Part shown: piece by piece, positions 9,233-18,411 of the stretch
Position numbering within the stretch: the stretch's first letter is position 1
How the letters are laid out: every line of letters begins with the position of its first letter
Source of the DNA: Bartonella queenslandensis AUST/NH15
GTDB taxonomy: Bacteria > Pseudomonadota > Alphaproteobacteria > Rhizobiales > Rhizobiaceae
DNA length: 43,817 nt
Direction: 5' to 3'
Assembly (NCBI RefSeq): GCF_000312585.1
Contig: NZ_HE997986.1
Location: forward strand, 1 to 43,817
Notes under the pieces: generated by a model
The model's database searches: none
The model's input: the letters and a program-made list of their open reading frames with translations, nothing else
What the model was told of the DNA's origin: nothing
Made by a program: the position numbers and the translations under genes

Positions 9233-10633
9233 ATGACAGATGAGAAGGTAAAAAACCAAATGTGGGGAGGGCGGTTTATCGAAGGACCTGCTACAGTTAT
9301 GGAAGAAATTAACGCCTCAATTGATGTTGATCAGAAACTCTATCGGCAAGATATTAAAGGTTCGCTCTCTCATGCTGCGATGTTAGCGCAAACCAAGATC
9401 ATTTTACAGTCTGATTATGAAAAAATTTCTTATGGTTTAAAAATTATTTTACAAGAAATTGAAGAGGATAAATTTGTTTTTTCACGAAAACTTGAAGATA
9501 TTCATATGAATATTGAAGCGCGATTGAGTGCGTTGATTGGTCCTGTTGCTGGGCGTTTGCATACGGCGCGTTCACGCAATGATCAGGTAGCTGTTGATTT
9601 TCGGTTGTGGGTACGTGAGGCATTGCAGAAAATAGCACAGGCTTTAAAAGAATTGATAAAGCAACTGCTTGTTCTTGCAGAACAACATGTCCATACCTAT
9701 ATGCCAGGCTTTACCCATTTACAATTAGCTCAACCCGTAACATTGGGCCATTATATGATGGCTTATGTTGAAATGTTTGGTCGAGATTTATCGCGGATGC
9801 GTGATGCTTTTGAACGAATGAATGAATCGCCTCTGGGAGCTGCTGCTTTGGCAGGAACAAGTTTTCCGATTGATCGCTTTATGACAGCAAAAGCGCTAGG
9901 TTTTCGGGAACCTACACGCAATTCAATTGATAGTGTTTCTGATCGTGATTTTGCATTGGAGTTTTTAAGTGCTGGTGCTCTTTGTGCCATGCATCTTTCG
10001 CGTTTAGCAGAAGAAATCATTCTTTGGTCAAGTGAACAGTTTCGTTTTATTCGTTTGTCAGATGCTTTTTCGACGGGTTCATCTATTATGCCACAAAAGA
10101 GAAATCCTGATGCGGCAGAGTTAATACGAGCGAAAGCGGGCCGATTGAATGGTGCGCTTATAGGATTGTTAACAGTGATGAAAGGATTACCGCTTGCTTA
10201 TTCAAAGGATATGCAAGAAGATAAAGAGTATGTGTTTGATGGGGCTTTGAGTTTGGAATTATCACTAGCAGCAATGGCAGGGATGATTGCTGATTTAAAA
10301 GTAAATAAAAAAGTCATGAAACAAGCAGCGGATTTAGGATATACAACAGCAACCGATTTTGCTGATTGGCTTGTACGCGAATTAGGGATTCCTTTTCGTG
10401 AAGCGCATCACATAACGGGGCGTGCTGTAGCATTGGCAGAAAAAAAACAGTGTCGCCTTCAGGATTTATCCTTAGATGAACTTCAAGCAATTTGTTCTGA
10501 TATTAATGCGACACTTTTTGATGTTTTGACCGTTGAAAAATCTGTTGAAAGTCGTAAAAGCTTTGGGGGAACGGCCTCTTCAGAAGTTCTTCGGCAAATT
10601 GCGTATTGGAAAAAGCGTCTTGTGAGCGCTTGA
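9233..10633 (+). CDS. argH: Argininosuccinate lyase
   Basis: This enzyme cleaves argininosuccinate to arginine and fumarate, the last step of arginine synthesis. Its 466-residue length is normal. The N-terminus has the family pattern MWGGRF. Conserved regions include [19 protein letters not shown] and the fumarase/lyase superfamily signature [12 protein letters not shown] near residues 282-293, which carries the catalytic serine loop. It is divergent from tlpA and followed closely by a small lipoprotein gene and lysA, so argH–lipoprotein–lysA likely form one transcript. The ribosome site before the ATG is weak. No damage is seen. Confidence 0.96.
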   Translation: MTDEKVKNQMWGGRFIEGPATVMEEINASIDVDQKLYRQDIKGSLSHAAMLAQTKIILQSDYEKISYGLKIILQEIEEDKFVFSRKLEDIHMNIEARLSALIGPVAGRLHTARSRNDQVAVDFRLWVREALQKIAQALKELIKQLLVLAEQHVHTYMPGFTHLQLAQPVTLGHYMMAYVEMFGRDLSRMRDAFERMNESPLGAAALAGTSFPIDRFMTAKALGFREPTRNSIDSVSDRDFALEFLSAGALCAMHLSRLAEEIILWSSEQFRFIRLSDAFSTGSSIMPQKRNPDAAELIRAKAGRLNGALIGLLTVMKGLPLAYSKDMQEDKEYVFDGALSLELSLAAMAGMIADLKVNKKVMKQAADLGYTTATDFADWLVRELGIPFREAHHITGRAVALAEKKQCRLQDLSLDELQAICSDINATLFDVLTVEKSVESRKSFGGTASSEVLRQIAYWKKRLVSA

Positions 10634-10685
10634 GTGATTGTATTTTAAAGATAAAAAAAGAGAACAAGATGAAGAAAGAGGACAA

Positions 10686-10865
10686 ATGAAAATTATAATA
10701 AAGGGGTTGGTGATTGTCCTTTTTGGGGGCTTGGGTATTGTTGGGTGTGGGCGTAAAGGGTCATTAGAGGCACCCCTTACACGTGTGGAAAAGTCTACAC
10801 TGGACACATCTGTTGCTAAAAGTAAAGATGATCAACCTTTTATTCTTGATCGTTTGATAAAGTAG
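10686..10865 (+). CDS. LptM-like small lipoprotein
   Basis: This 59-residue lipoprotein starts at the ATG at 10686, which follows GAAAGAGGACAA; the earlier TTG/GTG-type start at 10638 is not needed. A lipoprotein signal peptide (KIIIKGLVIVLFGGLGIVGC) ends at a lipobox with the modified cysteine at residue 20. GRKGSLEAP follows directly, the hallmark of the LptM/YifL family. In enteric bacteria LptM helps LptD assembly in the outer membrane. Location between argH and lysA is conserved in proteobacteria. Assignment rests on the short GCGRKG–P motif and synteny. Confidence 0.85.
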   Translation: MKIIIKGLVIVLFGGLGIVGCGRKGSLEAPLTRVEKSTLDTSVAKSKDDQPFILDRLIK

Positions 10866-10874
10866 GAGGAAAGT

Positions 10875-12149
10875 GTGGATTTTTTCTCCTACCATCAAGG
10901 TATGCTTCATGCTGAGGGTTGTTCACTTGCTATTCTTGCACAGGAGGTGGAAACCCCTTTTTATTGTTATTCAGCTCATGCATTAGTCACACGTTTTAAG
11001 GACTATCAAAAGGCATTTCAAGGAATGCCTAGTCTGATTGCTTATGCGGTTAAAGCTAATTCTAATCAAGCGGTTTTACGGCTTTTATCAGCAAATGGAG
11101 CAGGAGCTGATGTGGTTTCAGAAGGCGAATTACGGCGTGCCCTTGCAGTTAGTATTCCAGCGCATCGTATTGTTTATTCTGGTGTTGGTAAAACTGTGAG
11201 AGAGATAGATTTTGCTCTTTCTCAGAATATTTATTGTTTTAATGTTGAATCAGAACCGGAACTTGAACAGTTGTCACAACGTGCTGTTGCGCTGTCAAAA
11301 ACAGCGCGTGTTTCATTGCGCATTAATCCAGATGTTGATGCAAAGACTCATAAGAAAATTACAACAGGAAAATCCGAAAATAAGTTTGGTATTCCATTGT
11401 TGTTGGCAAGAGAAGCTTACAAAAAGGCGGCCTCTTTACCTGGATTGCAGGTTTGCGGTATCGATATGCATATTGGCAGTCAAATTTGTGATTTAAAGCC
11501 GTTTGAGGAGGCGTTTCCTCTTATCGCAGATTTGGTGCGTCAATTGTGGAACGATGGTTATGCAATAACGCATATAGATATTGGCGGCGGGCTTGGTATT
11601 GCCTATGGTTGTGAACAACATACTGTACCCTCCCCTTTTGATTATGCTGCGCTGGTAAAGAAGCATATTGCTCCTTTAGGGATTAATATTATTGTGGAGC
11701 CTGGGCGGAGCATTGTGGGTCAAGCTGGTGTGTTGGTAACCTCTGTTCTCTATTTAAAAAGGGGGCAAGGGCGGAATTTTGTTATTGTAGATGCGGCGAT
11801 GAATGATCTGATGCGTCCAACGCTTTATGATGCTTGGCAGAATGTCGTCCTTGTGAAACAAGCAGCAAAAGACGCCTCCCTTATTCGTGCAGATATTGTG
11901 GGTTCCGTTTGTGAGACTGGTGATTATTTAGCATTAGATCGTTGCTTGCCAATTTTGGCACCTGGTGATCTTTTGGCTATTACACAAGCTGGGGCTTATG
12001 GTGCCGTGATGGCGAGTACTTATAATAGTCGACTTTTGATCCCTGAAGTTCTCGTTCAAGATACGCGTTATGCGGTTATTCGTCCACGTCTTGATTATGC
12101 GCAATTGATGGAATGTGATCGTATTCCTGATTGGGTTGAACATTCTTAA
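10875..12149 (+). CDS. lysA: Diaminopimelate decarboxylase
   Basis: This PLP enzyme makes lysine from meso-diaminopimelate. The protein is 424 residues. The cofactor lysine is Lys60 in AYAVKANSN. HIGSQICDL and DIGGGLGIAY form the phosphate-binding and barrel motifs, VEPGRSIVG is the conserved fold III block, and SVCETGDYLA carries the cysteine that completes the active site across the dimer. The GTG at 10875 follows AGGAGG at about 10863-10870; a GTG two bases earlier is out of frame. It lies 9 bp after the lipoprotein gene in the same operon. The sequence is intact. Confidence 0.96.
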   Translation: MDFFSYHQGMLHAEGCSLAILAQEVETPFYCYSAHALVTRFKDYQKAFQGMPSLIAYAVKANSNQAVLRLLSANGAGADVVSEGELRRALAVSIPAHRIVYSGVGKTVREIDFALSQNIYCFNVESEPELEQLSQRAVALSKTARVSLRINPDVDAKTHKKITTGKSENKFGIPLLLAREAYKKAASLPGLQVCGIDMHIGSQICDLKPFEEAFPLIADLVRQLWNDGYAITHIDIGGGLGIAYGCEQHTVPSPFDYAALVKKHIAPLGINIIVEPGRSIVGQAGVLVTSVLYLKRGQGRNFVIVDAAMNDLMRPTLYDAWQNVVLVKQAAKDASLIRADIVGSVCETGDYLALDRCLPILAPGDLLAITQAGAYGAVMASTYNSRLLIPEVLVQDTRYAVIRPRLDYAQLMECDRIPDWVEHS

Positions 12150-12259
12150 ATGTTTTTGGTCTTATTTTTACTAAACTTTGATGAAATAATTTATTTTCTG
12201 GAAATTGTCTTGTATGGATTTTATGATCTTAATACATCACGGTAAAAGGGGAAAAATGC

Positions 12260-14695
12260 TTGTTTATAAAAAATAAAAACATCAAGAGCTTTACAATGAA
12301 GCTTTTGTGTGTGCGCATTTTGATGTGGGGGATTCTTTTATTTGAACGGATATGGGTACGATTGTTGCCATTTTTCGTGGTTTTCAGTCTTTTTTGTTCG
12401 TTTAGTTGGTTGGGGCTTTTTGGTATTTTAGGATATTGGCCTCATTGGCTTTTACTAGGGGTTATGCTTGTTTGTGCTGGAGCGAGTTTATTTTTTCTTA
12501 TTGGTTTTAGGTTTCCCACAATGCGGGAAGTGGATCACCGTCTTGAACGCGTTAATGGTCTTAAACACCAGCCTTTGAATATTCAGACAGATTATGTCTG
12601 TTCTGAAAATAAGGAAGATTTTAGTGCTGTTATTTGGCGTGAACATCAACGTCGAATGGCAAAACAATTACACCATTTAAAAACTGGATTTATCTCGCTT
12701 AATAGTGCGGCTTATGATCCTTTGGCTTTGAGGGCTTTGTGTGTTCTCCTTTTTGTGTGTGCTTTTAGTTTTTCTTTTGGTTCACAAGGGGGGCGTTTAG
12801 CTGATGCCTTTGATTTTCGTCCTGTTGTTGATGAAAAATTCATGCGGATTGATGCTTGGGTAACACCCCCTGCTTATACCGGTGTTGCCCCTATTTATTT
12901 GACAAAAGATGAGAAGACACAACTGGAAATTCCTGAAGGAAGTGATGTGGTTGTGCGTGTGGTCAATGGCGCTGGTGTTACGGTAAAAGCAAAGTCTGTA
13001 GAAGATGGACAGGAAATTTCGTTTTCAGAGAAAAATGAAAAAACAGCCTTGAATGATCCAATTATTCATTTTGAAACACATTTAAAGCATTCAATGGATT
13101 TGTTTGTATCATCACGTCGTAAAAAACAGCAGTGGCATTTACAGATGATTAAAGACGCTTTTCCAACAATTTGTTGGCTGGAGAAACCAGGGCGGATTTT
13201 AACAGGGTCATTAGAGCTACGGTATGAATTGGATGATGATTATGGTGTGACAAAGGCTTTTGTTGAAATAGAGCCTTTCCTTCCTCAGAATAAAAATGCT
13301 TCTTCTCTTTATAAGGCACCGGAAATAAAGCTTCTTCTTCCACGCGGTGGAAAGGGTAAAATGCGCACAGTACACGATGTATCAGCCCATCCATGGGCAG
13401 GTTCACAAGTCAAAATTACTTTGGTGGCAGAAGATGGCGCAGGGCAGAAAGGGCGTAGCAAAACTTTTGTTATGATATTACCGCAGCGTATTTTTTCAAA
13501 TCCTGTTGCGCGTGCGGTGAGTGAATTGCGCCGTTTACTTGCTCTTGATATTTCTGCGAGAGAGCGTGTATTGGATATGCTTTCTGCTTTGCTGGTGCGT
13601 CCAGAAAAAGGGCTTCAAAATGTAGCGCATTTTCTCGTTCTACAAAGTGCGTGGACAAGGCTTTCTTTGGCACAAACAGAAGAGGATTTGTACGATGTGG
13701 TGGATTATTTATGGCAGATTGCTTTAGGTATTGAAGGCAATCAGCTTGAATCCGTGCAGAAAAATTTAAAACAAGCACAAGCTGCTTTACGAGATGCACT
13801 ACGGTATGGTGCTCCAGCAGAAGAAATCGAACGGCTTATGGCAGATTTACGTCAAGCTATGGATGCGTATATTCAAGCTTTGGCTGAAAAAGCACCAGAT
13901 AGTCAAGTTTCTAAAAAGTCTAAAAGCTCAAAAAATCCTAATCTTTCTGAAGAGACATTACAAGAAAAACTGAATCTCATTGAGGAAATGGCCAAAACCG
14001 GCTCTTCTTTAGCAGCGGAACAACTCTTGGCGGAAATTGAACAGACGCTTGACCATTTGCAGGTGCAAAAAGGCAATCAAAATGAAGGAGAAAAAAGTCA
14101 ATCTGCACAAATGAAAGAAAAGATGGACCAACTTGGAGATTTAATGCGTCGTCAGCAAGAAATTCTCAATGAAACGCATCAGTTAGAGATGGGACAAAAA
14201 CGTGGGGAACATATACCGGAAAATCAAAAAGAATCTTTAAAAAAACGTCAGGCTGAATTGCAGTCTGAATTATCAACATTAGAAAAAGAATTATCAGAAC
14301 AAGGATTTGAAACAGGTGATGCCTTAAAAAAGGCGGAAGAAAAAATGAATTCTGCAGAAGATGCTCTTGATCATGGAAATCATCAGGCATCTATACAAAA
14401 TCAGTCTGATGCTTTAGAATCTTTGCGGCAGGGTGCTCAAAGTGTTTTGAAAAAAATGCGTGAAACACTCAAAGAAACAGGGAATGATAAAAATGCTGAT
14501 TCTGGTCCGAAAGATCCATTAGGGCGTCCACTTTCTTCAAAAACAAATGAAGGACAAGAAGGTGAGGCTCTTCCACAAGAAAGTGATCAAATGCGTACGC
14601 AGCAAATTTTGGATGAAATTCGCAAACGCCTTGGTAAGGAACATATTCCAGAAGTAGAGAAAAACTATCTCGAAAGGTTGCTTCATTTTAATTAA
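12260..14695 (+). CDS. TIGR02302-family (DUF4175) membrane protein
   Basis: This is a large protein of up to 811 residues. The N-terminus holds two or three membrane spans (about residues 20-85), followed by another at 150-172. A periplasmic beta-rich region with the family pattern DAWVTPPAYTG comes next (near 199-209), then a long alpha-helical, Gln/Glu/Lys-rich C-terminal half predicted to be coiled coil (about 500-720). The C-terminus is RKRLGKEHIPEVEKNYLERLL. The family is alphaproteobacterial and uncharacterised, usually located after lysA as here. The start is uncertain: TTG at 12260 lies behind AAGGGG, while ATG at 12296 gives a shorter N-terminus. Confidence 0.85.
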   Translation: MFIKNKNIKSFTMKLLCVRILMWGILLFERIWVRLLPFFVVFSLFCSFSWLGLFGILGYWPHWLLLGVMLVCAGASLFFLIGFRFPTMREVDHRLERVNGLKHQPLNIQTDYVCSENKEDFSAVIWREHQRRMAKQLHHLKTGFISLNSAAYDPLALRALCVLLFVCAFSFSFGSQGGRLADAFDFRPVVDEKFMRIDAWVTPPAYTGVAPIYLTKDEKTQLEIPEGSDVVVRVVNGAGVTVKAKSVEDGQEISFSEKNEKTALNDPIIHFETHLKHSMDLFVSSRRKKQQWHLQMIKDAFPTICWLEKPGRILTGSLELRYELDDDYGVTKAFVEIEPFLPQNKNASSLYKAPEIKLLLPRGGKGKMRTVHDVSAHPWAGSQVKITLVAEDGAGQKGRSKTFVMILPQRIFSNPVARAVSELRRLLALDISARERVLDMLSALLVRPEKGLQNVAHFLVLQSAWTRLSLAQTEEDLYDVVDYLWQIALGIEGNQLESVQKNLKQAQAALRDALRYGAPAEEIERLMADLRQAMDAYIQALAEKAPDSQVSKKSKSSKNPNLSEETLQEKLNLIEEMAKTGSSLAAEQLLAEIEQTLDHLQVQKGNQNEGEKSQSAQMKEKMDQLGDLMRRQQEILNETHQLEMGQKRGEHIPENQKESLKKRQAELQSELSTLEKELSEQGFETGDALKKAEEKMNSAEDALDHGNHQASIQNQSDALESLRQGAQSVLKKMRETLKETGNDKNADSGPKDPLGRPLSSKTNEGQEGEALPQESDQMRTQQILDEIRKRLGKEHIPEVEKNYLERLLHFN

Positions 14696-14915
14696 CCAAT
14701 TGTTGGCTTTTTTCTTAATTGATATCAGAAGTAGCATAGAAGAAACCTCTATGGAATTCAGCTCAAAAGAAAATGAGGTGCTTATCATGCAATCATCATC
14801 CTGTTGTTCTGCTTTTTTGACCATTTAGGTTTGGAATGTGAAATATTAAAATGTTCGCTATTGTGGAGAAAGAGTAGAAGTCCATATAGGTTTAGTATAT
14901 GAAAATCTGTAATAT

Positions 14916-15686
14916 TTGAAATTTGTTTCTATATGGTATGTTGAATTGGATATTGTCACACTGAAAGATTTTTATGCTTCTGCTCTTGGACTGCGTGTAC
15001 AAAAGACGCTGTGTGACCAATTGAATTTATGGTGGCCTAATCTTACGGATAAACGGGTTATGGGGTTGGGGTATACACTTCCCTATCTTTCTACATTACG
15101 TGATCGTACCCAACAATGTTTTGCTTTTATGCCAGCTAGGCAAGGAGCTTCGCCTTGGCCTTGTGTTGAGCAAGTTGCTACAGCGCTTGTTTTTGAAGAA
15201 GATTTACCGCTTTCTGATGCATCAGTTGATTGTATTTTATTGGTCCATGCATTAGAATATACAGAGAATTCATTTGAAACGTTGAATGAAATATGGCGTG
15301 TTTTAGCACCCAATGGTCATTTGATTGTCATTGTTCCTAATCGCTCTGGTTTTTGGGCACGCAATACGACTACACCCTTTGGTTATGGCGAACCCTATAC
15401 TCGGCAACAGATTACGCGTTTATTTGAAAAAACAAATTTTGTTTCTGAAGCAATCCAAGAAATTGTCCATTATATACCCTCTACAGGTCATGTTTCGCGA
15501 TTGTTCTCATTTTTTTATGAGCCATTTGCACGCCATCTTTTTCCTTATTTTGGTGGACTCTTAATCTGTCAGGCACAAAAACGTGTTTATCAGGGGTTGC
15601 TTGTACAGCGTCGTCAGTCGCGACGTGTTTTTATTCCTGCTTTATCCCCACAGACAAGAAATATTTTAATTTATAAAGATCATTAA
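14916..15686 (+). CDS. Class I SAM-dependent methyltransferase
   Basis: This is a methyltransferase-11-type protein. The acidic SVDCILLVHALEYTENS motif and the post-motif region LNEIWRVLAPNGHLIVIVPNR (about residues 127-147) are typical, and SGFWARNTTTPFGYGEPYT is conserved in rhizobial homologues. Motif I is a weak match (MGLGYTLPYLSTL). The family usually starts just before the DFYASALG segment. No in-frame ATG lies there, so the start is one of the TTG codons at 14916 or 14946. That is unusual and could reflect N-terminal erosion. The substrate is unknown. It lies downstream of the lysA–TIGR02302 run on the same strand. Confidence 0.75.
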   Translation: MKFVSIWYVELDIVTLKDFYASALGLRVQKTLCDQLNLWWPNLTDKRVMGLGYTLPYLSTLRDRTQQCFAFMPARQGASPWPCVEQVATALVFEEDLPLSDASVDCILLVHALEYTENSFETLNEIWRVLAPNGHLIVIVPNRSGFWARNTTTPFGYGEPYTRQQITRLFEKTNFVSEAIQEIVHYIPSTGHVSRLFSFFYEPFARHLFPYFGGLLICQAQKRVYQGLLVQRRQSRRVFIPALSPQTRNILIYKDH

Positions 15687-15732
15687 TCATTTTGTCATTG
15701 GTATAAGGACCGCAAATTTATGAGGCTTCTTT

Positions 15733-15960
15733 CATCTCAAATTGCCCTCATATTGAATCAAACAAAATCATTTGCTTTCAGGTAACAAACGGGTAGACCA
15801 TGTGGCTAAAAATTGGATAAGAAAGAACATGTTTCTTATAGACTGTCTCAAGAGTTGTAAGATTATCGCAACATTTTAGAACAGGCCCAAGTATGTGATG
15901 GTGCTAGCCTGCCCTTTTGTTCAACATAAAGATGGGGCTGCTTAATGGCTTTCTTTATCG
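15733..15960 (+). mobile_element. Decayed integrase 5' end plus upstream region (repeat family A, copy 2)
   Basis: The plus strand matches the copy at 25765. The upstream block GAATCAAACAAAATCATTTG is followed by a degenerate leader and, near 15855-15880, a broken version of the integrase start (TCGCAACATT). The integrase frame is interrupted by stops and gaps. The region ends in unrelated sequence before 15960. Confidence 0.6.
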
Positions 15961-16059
15961 TTAGGATAAACATATCATATAACTATTATCCTGTTTCTTA
16001 AGAGAAGATAAGTAAAGGATGGAGAAAAAATATCTCTCAATTTAGGTGAGTAAGTGTGA

Positions 16060-16284
16060 GGTAAAGCAGCGCGTGAAGCGGCATCTTTAAAAAATAATCA
16101 TGAATATCGATATGCTAAAGAAAATGGTTATGATAAAGCAATGTTGCTACGAGATCTTACGATTATTTGTATGCGAAATATATTTAAAATTTTAAAGAGA
16201 GCAAAAACATATGAAGCAGAAGCTGCCAAGTATATCGTAAAAGGCATTTTTATTGCGGGTTTTCGTGTTGGAATATTTTCATAA
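16060..16284 (+). pseudogene. Unrecognised open-frame remnant
   Basis: An open frame of about 74 codons runs from just after an in-frame TGA (16057-16059) to a TAA at 16282-16284. It encodes an Ala/Lys/Tyr-rich helical sequence (EAASLKNN, YAKENGYDKAMLL, KAKTYEAEAAKYIVKG-like). There is no start codon with a ribosome site at its beginning, only an internal ATG at about 16141. It looks like the 3' end of a lost gene lying next to an integrase remnant. I do not recognise the family. Confidence 0.35.
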
Positions 16285-16438
16285 TGGGGGCTGTATTTTG
16301 TCATAAGAGTGCCGATAAGGGCAGTTTTATACAGCACTACTCAAATAGCATGTAAGCATTTTTTTCAGCCTTGTTTTTGTTTTAATGCAAAGAAAGATTG
16401 AAAATATTAAAATTATTTTTGAAACGATCCATATCAAA

Positions 16439-17119
16439 TTAGAGGTTTAAACGATAACCATTTTGATCTGTCATAAGAATTTGTGCATTGGAGGGATCAT
16501 TTTCGATTTTTTGTCGTAAACGATAGATATGGGTTTCTAAAGTATGGGTGATAACGTTTTCATTATACCCCCACACTTGTTCTAACAATGTTTCACGGCT
16601 GACAATTTTATCATTAGCATAATAAAGGCATTTGAGAATTGCTGCTTCTTTTTCTGTGAGATAGATTTCATTGTTGCATTGATCAAGAAGGAGTTTTTGT
16701 CTTAGTTTAAAAGTATAGGGGCCAATATGAAAGATTGAGTCTTCATTTTGGTCATATTGGCGCAACTGTGCTCGAATTCGCGCTAATAACACCGCAAAGC
16801 GAAAGGGTTTTGTCACATAATCATTGGCGCCTGTTTCAAGATCTAAAATGGTATCGCAGTCTGTATCATTATTCGTGATCATGATAATGGGGGCGCGAAA
16901 TCCTTGGGTGCGTAATTGTTTAACGGCTTTGCGACCCTCAAGATCAGGAAGTGCAAGTCCTAAAATAGCGAGATCAATATTTTCTTCTTGGACTATTTTC
17001 ATTCCCCCTTCAGCTGTTTTTGCTTGGAAAATTTCAAACTCTTGATGCATTTGCAATTGTTCTACCAAAATGGGGCGTAGATCATCATCTTCAACGATTA
17101 AAAAAGTATAGTTGTTCAT
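16439..17119 (-). CDS. OmpR-family response regulator (CenR-like) with a degenerate receiver
   Basis: This 226-residue protein starts at the ATG at 17119, behind AAGGAACAAC; upstream in-frame starts to 17191 are less likely. An N-terminal receiver domain (about 3-118) is joined to a C-terminal winged-helix DNA-binding domain (about 128-226; LTEKEAAILKCLYYA, HTLETHIYRLRQKIEND, NGYRLNL). The linker KPFRFAVLLARIRAQLRQ and overall sequence resemble the alphaproteobacterial CenR regulator, an envelope-control factor. The metal-binding acids (Glu10, Asp11, Asp12), Thr82 and Lys104 are present. However, the residue that should be the phospho-acceptor Asp is Gly54 in DLAILGLALPD. It therefore probably acts without classical phosphorylation. 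No partner kinase is adjacent. Confidence 0.88.
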   Translation of the reverse strand: MNNYTFLIVEDDDLRPILVEQLQMHQEFEIFQAKTAEGGMKIVQEENIDLAILGLALPDLEGRKAVKQLRTQGFRAPIIMITNNDTDCDTILDLETGANDYVTKPFRFAVLLARIRAQLRQYDQNEDSIFHIGPYTFKLRQKLLLDQCNNEIYLTEKEAAILKCLYYANDKIVSRETLLEQVWGYNENVITHTLETHIYRLRQKIENDPSNAQILMTDQNGYRLNL

Positions 17120-17379
17120 GTTGTTCCTTATCGGCATGTTAATGCACTGATTGGTAAAGAGTAGTTTCATAAAAAATGAGATTTCATGCAAGAAAAATTA
17201 AAAGAGGAAAGTTTAAAAAGAGAGTCTCTAAAAAATAAACTTTTATGATTTTATGGTCGTTTGCTAAAAAGAAGATATATCATTGTGCGCAGAATATTTA
17301 TACATTGATTGAAAGCGTTGTGTTATAAGCTAGAACGTTTTTTGCCATTGGATACCACCTCTTTACGCTTATATTAGAG

Positions 17380-17628
17380 AGAAACAAGCCGGTACCATCA
17401 TATGCTTGGGGCTTCTCAATGTTGAGACCCTTGGTATTTGAGACTCTTTATAAAAGATATGTTTTTGATCCACGAAGACTTTTCTGCTTTTAATGTGCAA
17501 AGGACATGATTTTGATTGATTGAACATGGAACGGGTTTGGAATGAGAAAAATCTTACGGTATGAAGGGACTCTCATTTCACATGCGAGCAATGAACACTC
17601 CTTATAAATCAGTATGATGTGTTTTTAA
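17380..17628 (-). mobile_element. Decayed integrase 5' end plus upstream region (repeat family A, copy 3)
   Basis: Minus-strand orientation. GGTACCATCATATGCTTGGG and CTTGGTATTTGAGAC match the integrase-start part of the copy near 40940-41010. ATTTTGATTGATTGAACATG and AATGAGAAAAATCTTACGG match the upstream half, ending in CTTATAAATCAGTATG. The frame is destroyed. Confidence 0.7.
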
Positions 17629-17668
17629 GCGTGAAGAGAATTGTATAATATCTAGTACATAGTACTGT

Positions 17669-17890
17669 TTAGGAGAATTTCACGGTCATTTTTATTGTTT
17701 TTTCGTTGCATTTGTATACGAAATGGTCGGTGTCGTGCTCGTCGTGTTGTCCATTATAATCGTTGAGTAAGTCTGCCCTTGAGTCATGCTGAAAAGATGG
17801 ATCATGAACAGAGTGTTTGTGCAATTTTAGCGGGCTGTATTGAGAAAGGGTGTAGAATAAAAAAAATAACAAGGAAAAATATATTAGCAT
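17669..17890 (-). CDS. Possible small membrane/secreted hypothetical protein
   Basis: This is a 73-codon frame with a hydrophobic N-terminus (LIYFSLLFFLFYTL, residues 2-15) followed by a short His/Asp-rich tail (HDPSFQHDSR, GQHDEHDTDH). It would be a single-span or exported small protein if real. The ribosome site before the ATG is poor and no homologue is recognised, so this may be a chance frame in an otherwise gene-free region. Confidence 0.25.
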   Translation of the reverse strand: MLIYFSLLFFLFYTLSQYSPLKLHKHSVHDPSFQHDSRADLLNDYNGQHDEHDTDHFVYKCNEKTIKMTVKFS

Positions 17891-17976
17891 GAGAACACGT
17901 AAAGGGATGCATTGTGCTCGCTCTTCTGTACTAGGAAGTATTTTTTCATATGATTAGATGAATAAAAATGATTGTT

Positions 17977-18411
17977 TTAAGATAAAAGCATTTCCTTCTT
18001 AAGGTTGCCCATTAAACACACTTCTTTCCATTCATCTTCTGTCACCGGTTGTATTGATAAGCGGCTGGCATTGACCAGAACCATATTTGCTAGCTTGGGA
18101 TTGGCTTTAATTTGTTTTAATGAAACAGGTGTTGGCATGTCACAAAGTGCACGGATATCCACACATTCCCAGCGTGGATCAGAGCTTGTAGAATCAGGGT
18201 GTGCTTCAGCACATATTTCGACAATGCCTACAATTTCTAAACCTTTATTTGAGTGATAAAAAAAGCCTTTATCACCATATTTCATGGCACGCATATTATT
18301 ACGGGCTTGATAATTGCGGACACCATCCCATTGTTCGCCATCCGCTCCTTTTTTCTTTTGCATCTCCCATGACCATTTATGAGGTTCAGATTTAAAAAGC
18401 CAATAAGCCAT
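17977..18411 (-). CDS. EVE domain-containing protein
   Basis: This 144-residue protein belongs to PF01878 (the PUA-like EVE fold, as in human thymocyte nuclear protein 1), which binds modified bases in nucleic acids. Family motifs are WLFKSEPHKWSW at the N-terminus, WDGVRNYQARNNMRAMKYGD (residues 29-48), GFFYHSN and the C-terminal RLSIQPVTEDEW. It starts at the ATG at 18411 behind AAAAAGGAAA. In Rhizobiales this gene often lies downstream of tsaD, separated by gpsA and a YciI-type gene. Here only a 670-bp gap separates it from tsaD. Its precise cellular substrate is unknown. Confidence 0.92.
   Translation of the reverse strand: MAYWLFKSEPHKWSWEMQKKKGADGEQWDGVRNYQARNNMRAMKYGDKGFFYHSNKGLEIVGIVEICAEAHPDSTSSDPRWECVDIRALCDMPTPVSLKQIKANPKLANMVLVNASRLSIQPVTEDEWKEVCLMGNLKKEMLLS

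Noticed and set aside
16128-16337. A 69-codon minus-strand open frame
   Set aside because: It is the antisense of the more protein-like plus-strand remnant at 16060-16284 and has no ribosome site or recognisable motif.
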